This document shows positions 43,556-44,929 of a DNA stretch of 44,929 nucleotides, piece after piece; position 1 is the stretch's first letter, and the number at the start of each line of letters is the position of its first letter. Source of the stretch: Terriglobales bacterium. GTDB lineage: Bacteria; Acidobacteriota; Terriglobia; Terriglobales; Acidobacteriaceae. Made by a program: the position numbers and the translations under genes. The notes below the pieces were generated by a model. That model made no database searches, was not told the DNA's origin, and worked only from the letters and a program-made list of their open reading frames with translations. The DNA lies in the NCBI GenBank assembly GCA_025451215.1, contig JANWKU010000203.1, forward strand, positions 1 to 44,929, written 5' to 3'.

Positions 43556-44227
43556 ATGAAGCGTGTCGCCATTGACGAGCTATTGGATACCGATTCCGGC
43601 TCGCCGCAGGAAGTCGCGGCATCCATCCGCGACTTGGTGAACATCAATCGCTGGTTCGGCGGGATTTCCTCCGGTGTGATGATGCTGGAAAAAGTCGCCG
43701 CCAAACTCAACCGCTCGCGGTTCTCGGTACTGGAAGTCGCTTCGGGATCAGGAGAGGTATCGCGACTGGTGGCGGAATGCCTTGCCAAAAAAGGCATTGA
43801 GCTGGACATTACGCTCATGGACCGCGCTCCTTCGCATCTGGGCAATCACTTTTCGAGGGTGGCCGGCGACGCCGTAGCCATTCCCTTCCGCGACAACAGC
43901 TTTGATGTGGTGAGTTGCAATTTATTCGCGCACCATCTTTCCGCGCCGCAGATCCAACAATTTGCCAGGGAAGGAGTGCGGGTTTCGCGTGCAGCATTTT
44001 TGATTAGTGATGTTGTGAGGAATCCTTTACATCTGATGCTGGTCTACGCGGGACTGCCGCTCTTCCGCAGTCGTCTTACCTGGCACGACGCGCCAGCTTC
44101 GGTGCGCCAAGCTTATACGGTAGCGGAAATGTCCGACATGCTGCGCGCCATTCCGAACACTTCTCTGAATATTTCGCGACACTATCTTTTTAGAATGAGC
44201 CTTGAGCTTTGGAAATTTTATGCATGA
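43556..44227 (+). CDS. SAM-dependent methyltransferase (class I)
   Basis: A 223-residue methyltransferase. The SAM-binding motif I is VLEVASGSGEVSRL (a degenerate GxGxG), the acidic residue after strand 2 is in LDITLMDRAPSH, and motif IV is FDVVSCNLFAHHLS. It is close to the kind of methyltransferase found beside type III polyketide synthases and FAD-dependent reductases (alkylresorcinol-type clusters), and indeed an FAD oxidoreductase starts eight bases before its stop. The product is not known. A synthase gene would be expected just outside the window if this reading is right. Confidence 0.85.
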   Translation: MKRVAIDELLDTDSGSPQEVAASIRDLVNINRWFGGISSGVMMLEKVAAKLNRSRFSVLEVASGSGEVSRLVAECLAKKGIELDITLMDRAPSHLGNHFSRVAGDAVAIPFRDNSFDVVSCNLFAHHLSAPQIQQFAREGVRVSRAAFLISDVVRNPLHLMLVYAGLPLFRSRLTWHDAPASVRQAYTVAEMSDMLRAIPNTSLNISRHYLFRMSLELWKFYA

Positions 44228-44929
44228 CTTGATTGTGATCGGCGCCGGCCCGGCGGGCTCTTCCGCCGCCATCACCGCGGCGCAGGCTGGGGCAAGAGTT
44301 TTGCTGCTGGAAAAAGGACGCTTCCCCCGCCACAAGGTTTGCGGGGAGTTTGTCTCCGCGGAATCGCTGGAACTGCTTTTCACTTTGCTGGCGACTGAGT
44401 ATGCGGAATCATTGGGCGAGGCGATTCGCATTCCGCAGTCGCGCATATTTCTCGATGGCCGAGTTTTACAGGCGGAAATCGTCCCTGCGGCGGCGAGCAT
44501 CTCGCGCTTCGATTTGGATTTGGCCCTTTGGAATTCGGCGGTCCATGCCGGAGTGGAAGCGCTTGAGCAAACCACAGTGCAGAATGTTTTATGGGCGGAC
44601 AGCTTTAGAGTTCAAACGACACGCGGAAATTTTGAATCGCTTGCGGTGATCGACGCTTCCGGGCGATGGTCGAATTTAACCGCCAAGCCTGCCGCGACGC
44701 CCCGAGAAAAATGGCTGGGCGTGAAAGGTCACTTCGCGGAAAATTCACCGCTTGCCTCCGTGGATTTATATTTCTTCGATGGCGGCTATTGTGGAGTATC
44801 GCCGGTGGAACTGACTGGGCACTCTGCAGCGAGCACCAATACCCGCCGGATCAATGCCTGCGCCATGGTACGTGCAGATGTCGCCAGCAACCTTGCGGAA
44901 GTATTTGAACTGAACTCAGCGCTGCGTGA
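44220..44929 (+). CDS. FAD-dependent oxidoreductase (geranylgeranyl reductase-like), N-terminal part
   Basis: The frame starts at ATG 44220, overlapping the methyltransferase stop by eight bases, and runs off the window without a stop, giving at least 236 residues. The FAD-binding motif is VIGAGPAGSSAAITAAQAGARVLLLEK near the N terminus, followed by KVCGEFVS, the second block shared by geranylgeranyl-reductase/tryptophan-halogenase-like flavoproteins. ASGRWS is the middle GD-type region where the ribityl-binding Asp normally stands. It is likely co-translated with the methyltransferase. A role in tailoring of a lipid or polyketide is inferred from the neighbourhood. Confidence 0.85.
   Translation, partial: MHDLIVIGAGPAGSSAAITAAQAGARVLLLEKGRFPRHKVCGEFVSAESLELLFTLLATEYAESLGEAIRIPQSRIFLDGRVLQAEIVPAAASISRFDLDLALWNSAVHAGVEALEQTTVQNVLWADSFRVQTTRGNFESLAVIDASGRWSNLTAKPAATPREKWLGVKGHFAENSPLASVDLYFFDGGYCGVSPVELTGHSAASTNTRRINACAMVRADVASNLAEVFELNSALR

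Overview
The window looks like a chromosomal segment of an acidobacterium (Acidobacteriota, Terriglobales-like). I infer this from an ADOP-type FtsX/MacB permease, a fused LptF-LptG protein, an AraC/DUF3224 pair, RES/Xre and RsbRD-type proteins, and palindromic intergenic repeats of the GTCATCCTGAGCGAAG type that are familiar from such genomes. It is moderately GC-rich, densely coding, and shows no tRNA, rRNA, CRISPR array, insertion sequence or prophage. It is mostly housekeeping and envelope genes with a few accessory insertions.

Layout. 1-2.8 kb: the end of isocitrate dehydrogenase, malate dehydrogenase, a lipoprotein esterase and an MCE-domain protein, all rightward. 3-4.9 kb: two cyclophilins and a TlpA-like thioredoxin, leftward. 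4.9-7.5 kb: a glycosyltransferase, then a pterin operon of two 6-pyruvoyltetrahydropterin synthase (PTPS) paralogs and GTP cyclohydrolase I. 7.6-10.6 kb: a rhomboid protease, TruB and an AMIN/STN secretin-like fragment protein. 10.8-13.8 kb: a leftward Tad-pilus accessory operon (CpaA, two TadE, TadG). 14-19.1 kb: a CtpA protease, small proteins, an ABM-domain protein and a secreted GH115-like glucuronidase. 19.3-22.6 kb: an RsbRD-like protein behind a strong operator-promoter and a frameshifted ADOP permease. 22.7-30.2 kb: prephenate dehydratase, GNAT, an unknown membrane-anchored protein, GH57, a superinfection-immunity-like peptide, AraC/DUF3224 and a RES/Xre toxin-antitoxin pair. 30.3-38.2 kb: an M13 peptidase, GlgB, fused LptFG and a beta-propeller lipoprotein. 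38.4-41.7 kb: a CpxA/CpxR/CpxP-like envelope-stress module. 41.8-44.9 kb: an ABC exporter, a methyltransferase and an FAD oxidoreductase cut by the window edge.

The most interesting observation is in the pterin operon. The two adjacent, translationally overlapping PTPS paralogs carry complementary losses in the catalytic triad. The first has Ser in place of the catalytic Cys but keeps Asp-His; the second keeps Cys and Asp but has Ile in place of His. In the characterised rat enzyme this triad is shared between neighbouring subunits (Cys from one, Asp-His from the next), so the pair could form an obligate mixed oligomer with a split active site. Other points worth attention are a textbook CpxR-type box array between cpxR and cpxP, a palindromic operator that exactly fills a sigma70-type promoter spacer, a G7-tract frameshift in the ADOP permease, and palindromic repeats from different families at four of eight convergent gene junctions.
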